A stretch of 5,918 bases of DNA from a bacterium (lineage in GTDB: Bacteria; Patescibacteriota; Minisyncoccia; Phycocordibacterales; UBA2100): contig JAUYLR010000075.1 in NCBI GenBank assembly GCA_030698935.1, positions 1 through 5,918 on the forward strand, in the 5' to 3' direction. The position numbers and the translations under genes were made by a program. Below the pieces are notes generated by a model. The model worked only from the letters and a program-made list of their open reading frames with translations, did no database searches and was not told where the DNA came from. This document shows, one piece after another, positions 4,407 through 5,918 of the stretch (positions are counted from its first letter, which is position 1; every line of letters begins with the position of its first letter).

Positions 4407-5387
4407 TCATTTGACATTGTCCTGCGTTTTCTCTATCACCCGCAATTTGGCGCTGCGGGACCGCGGGTTCTCAGAAAGCTCTTCCCTGCCTGAACGGATT
4501 GGAGAACGCGTGATTCTCTTTCCATCCCCGTTCTTTTCCCACGCCAGAAACAACTGCTTCACTTCCCTGTCCTCAATGCTGTGGAATGTGATGACTGCTA
4601 TCCGGCCTCCTTGCGCGAGGTTCGCCCACGCACCCATGAGACCTTCCTTAAGAGCGCCGAGCTCGTCATTCACAGCGATGCGCAGAGCTTGGAACGTGCG
4701 GGTAGCAGGGTGAATCCGGCCATGGCGGTACGCGGGCGGAACCGCGCCTCGGATAATTTCCGCAAGTTGCAGAGAGGTGCGTATCGGCGCTTTCGTGCGC
4801 GCCTCAACGATTCGCTTTGCAATCCTCCGCGAGTAGCGCTCTTCGCCCCATCCGAAAATGACATCGGCAATGCTTTCCTCCGCCCACTCGTTTACAATCG
4901 TGGCCGCAGTGAGGGTGCTTTCGGTAGCGCTTCCGGAATACGTCATCAGGAGCGGTTCGTCCTTCAAGAACGAGAATCCGCGTCTTGCCTCCAACTGATA
5001 TCCGCTCCATCCGAGGTCAAACAGTGCTTTGTCAATTTGTTTGATATTGAGCTTTGCGAGTTCGGATGAAAGATTGCGAAAGTTTGCATTGACCAAGTGA
5101 ATTGCCGGTTTAGTGAATTTCTCAAGCGCCTTCTTCGTTCTCTCAATCGCGCTCCCGTCCAAGTCAAAGCCAATCAGTATGCCTTTTACTCCGAGTTTCT
5201 GCGCGATGGCGCGGGCATGACCTGCCCCGCCGAGCGTGGCGTCCACGACCGTATCACCCGATTGAATGCAAAGATTCTCAATCGCTTCGTGTAAAAGAAC
5301 AGGTACGTGTCCGGTGCCGCCGGAAGCGCGATGCACATCTCCCGATGACATCGAGTTGCCGGAGGATTTAAACAATCGCGTGCGCAT
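4407..5387 (-). CDS. rsmH: 16S rRNA (cytosine1402-N4)-methyltransferase RsmH (MraW)
   Basis: This enzyme transfers a methyl group from S-adenosylmethionine to N4 of C1402 in the decoding centre of 16S rRNA. The 326 residues are about the usual length. Visible family blocks are HVPVLLHEA (27-35), the SAM-binding DATLGGAGHARA (49-60), GFDLDGSAI (73-81), FDLGWSGYQLE (123-133), HPATRTFQALRIAVNDEL (226-243), ITFHSIEDR (266-274) and NPRSRSAKLRVIE (307-319). The third differs from the common DLGVSS form. The first ATG (5387) gives a 26-residue extension before the conserved start of the domain. Met13 would be closer, but neither start has a good Shine-Dalgarno, so the start is uncertain. The gene follows mraZ with a 75-bp gap, as in most dcw clusters. 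Confidence 0.96.
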   Translation of the reverse strand: MRTRLFKSSGNSMSSGDVHRASGGTGHVPVLLHEAIENLCIQSGDTVVDATLGGAGHARAIAQKLGVKGILIGFDLDGSAIERTKKALEKFTKPAIHLVNANFRNLSSELAKLNIKQIDKALFDLGWSGYQLEARRGFSFLKDEPLLMTYSGSATESTLTAATIVNEWAEESIADVIFGWGEERYSRRIAKRIVEARTKAPIRTSLQLAEIIRGAVPPAYRHGRIHPATRTFQALRIAVNDELGALKEGLMGAWANLAQGGRIAVITFHSIEDREVKQLFLAWEKNGDGKRITRSPIRSGREELSENPRSRSAKLRVIEKTQDNVK

Positions 5388-5428
5388 GACCGTTATATGT
5401 CCCCCAGCAACTCCATGTCATCATTAAT

Positions 5429-5456
5429 CTACGTTCTACGTTCTACAGACTACGTA
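5429..5456. repeat. Four tandem heptads between mraZ and rsmH
   Basis: Two perfect CTACGTT heptads are followed by CTACAGA and CTACGTA, with no gaps. The run lies in the 75-bp mraZ-rsmH spacer. It could be a slippage-prone microsatellite or a protein-binding array. No function is visible. Confidence 0.65.
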
Positions 5457-5462
5457 CTTCTT

Positions 5463-5897
5463 TTATAAAGCTCCTATCTCGCCTAACTTCTCCGCCATTG
5501 CGTCTGCCTGCTTTTCAATACGCGCCTTGTAGTTTTTCCACTGGCCTGCGTCCCAGATTTCGACCCTATCCGAGACTCCCGCAAAAACTACCGAGCGCTT
5601 GAGGCCTGCAAATTGCTTCTGATGGTCGGGTATCAAAATGCGCCCCGCACTGTCGGGTTCCACTTCCACCGCGCCGGAAAGCAGAAAGCGATTGAATCCG
5701 CGCGTGTCGGCTTGGGCGAACGAGAGCGCCTGCAACTTCTCCGCAACCTTCTTCCATGCATCTTCCGCAAAAAGAAAAAGACACGCGTCAAGCCCGCGCG
5801 TGATTACCATTTTCTTGCCGAGCGCTTTTGCAAATGGCTTTGGCAAAGTCACGCGCTTTTTCTCGTCCAGAGTGTGTTCGTATTCGCCAATCAACAT
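5463..5897 (-). CDS. mraZ: MraZ transcriptional regulator, head of the dcw cluster
   Basis: This 144-residue protein belongs to the AbrB-like MraZ family. It forms rings that bind short direct repeats upstream of its own gene and controls the division cluster. Both swapped-hairpin half-domains are recognisable by their DxxxR motifs: DEKKRVTLP (11-19) and DSAGRILIP (82-90). It starts MLIGEYEHTL, typical of the family, which fixes the ATG at 5897. Length is normal. The first motif has Lys-Lys where DxKGR is common. No Shine-Dalgarno is visible in the 21 bases upstream. It is first in the cluster, followed by rsmH. Confidence 0.95.
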   Translation of the reverse strand: MLIGEYEHTLDEKKRVTLPKPFAKALGKKMVITRGLDACLFLFAEDAWKKVAEKLQALSFAQADTRGFNRFLLSGAVEVEPDSAGRILIPDHQKQFAGLKRSVVFAGVSDRVEIWDAGQWKNYKARIEKQADAMAEKLGEIGAL

Positions 5898-5918
5898 ACA
5901 AAATCAGCGGGTTCCCAC
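5898..5918 (-). promoter_or_regulatory. Possible partial MraZ-box region, cut by the window edge
   Basis: The minus-strand sequence before mraZ begins GTGGGAACCCGC. MraZ proteins are known to bind tandem TGGG-type boxes ahead of their own gene. Only one such box is visible before the window ends, so this is suggestive only. Confidence 0.3.

Overview
The window looks like part of a genome from the candidate phyla radiation (Patescibacteria, probably Parcubacteria-like). This rests on three things: a two-helix 87-residue protein that resembles DUF5652, a minimal division gene cluster with almost no Shine-Dalgarno sequences, and spacers made of AT-rich or heptad micro-repeats. No rRNA or ribosomal protein gene is present to test the placement. 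Every gene I can support lies on the minus strand, so transcription runs from high to low coordinates.

Right half (5918 to 2222): a division and cell-wall (dcw) block in the classical order mraZ, rsmH, an ftsL-like gene and ftsI. They encode a transcriptional regulator, the 16S rRNA m4C1402 methyltransferase, a small bitopic division protein and a class B penicillin-binding transpeptidase. The last two overlap by 11 bp. A heptad tandem repeat separates mraZ from rsmH, and a very AT-rich repetitive spacer separates rsmH from the ftsL-like gene.

Middle (2221 to 1572): the dcw order stops after ftsI. A 100-residue ArsR-like winged-helix regulator follows, bracketed by two copies of a 32-bp element (29/32 identical) with the palindromic core TATTCTTAAGAATA. 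One copy ends 4 bp before its start codon; the other lies beyond its stop, upstream of tRNA-Glu(CUC). The tRNA runs straight into a long terminator-like hairpin.

Left half (1571 to 1): more hairpins, then an exact TTGACA/TATAAT pair 14 bp apart. This would start a roughly 315-nt leader that ends at the DUF5652-like gene. The leader holds four copies of CTAACGGG arranged as nested inverted repeats, and the outer pair covers the start codon. Next comes tRNA-Lys(CUU), with a hairpin on each side. Its trailer hairpin shares a sequence core with that of tRNA-Glu. It abuts an array of about three 100-bp units in which hairpin arms change from unit to unit while loops and linkers are kept. The last 150 bp hold only a candidate leftward promoter.

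The items most worth a second look are the hairpin array (219-523), the nested-repeat leader (1021-1370) and the regulator between paired operators (1791-2190). Coding calls are firm for mraZ, rsmH and ftsI and for both tRNAs, good for the winged-helix protein, and moderate for the rest. Promoters and RNA structures were read by eye and not computed.
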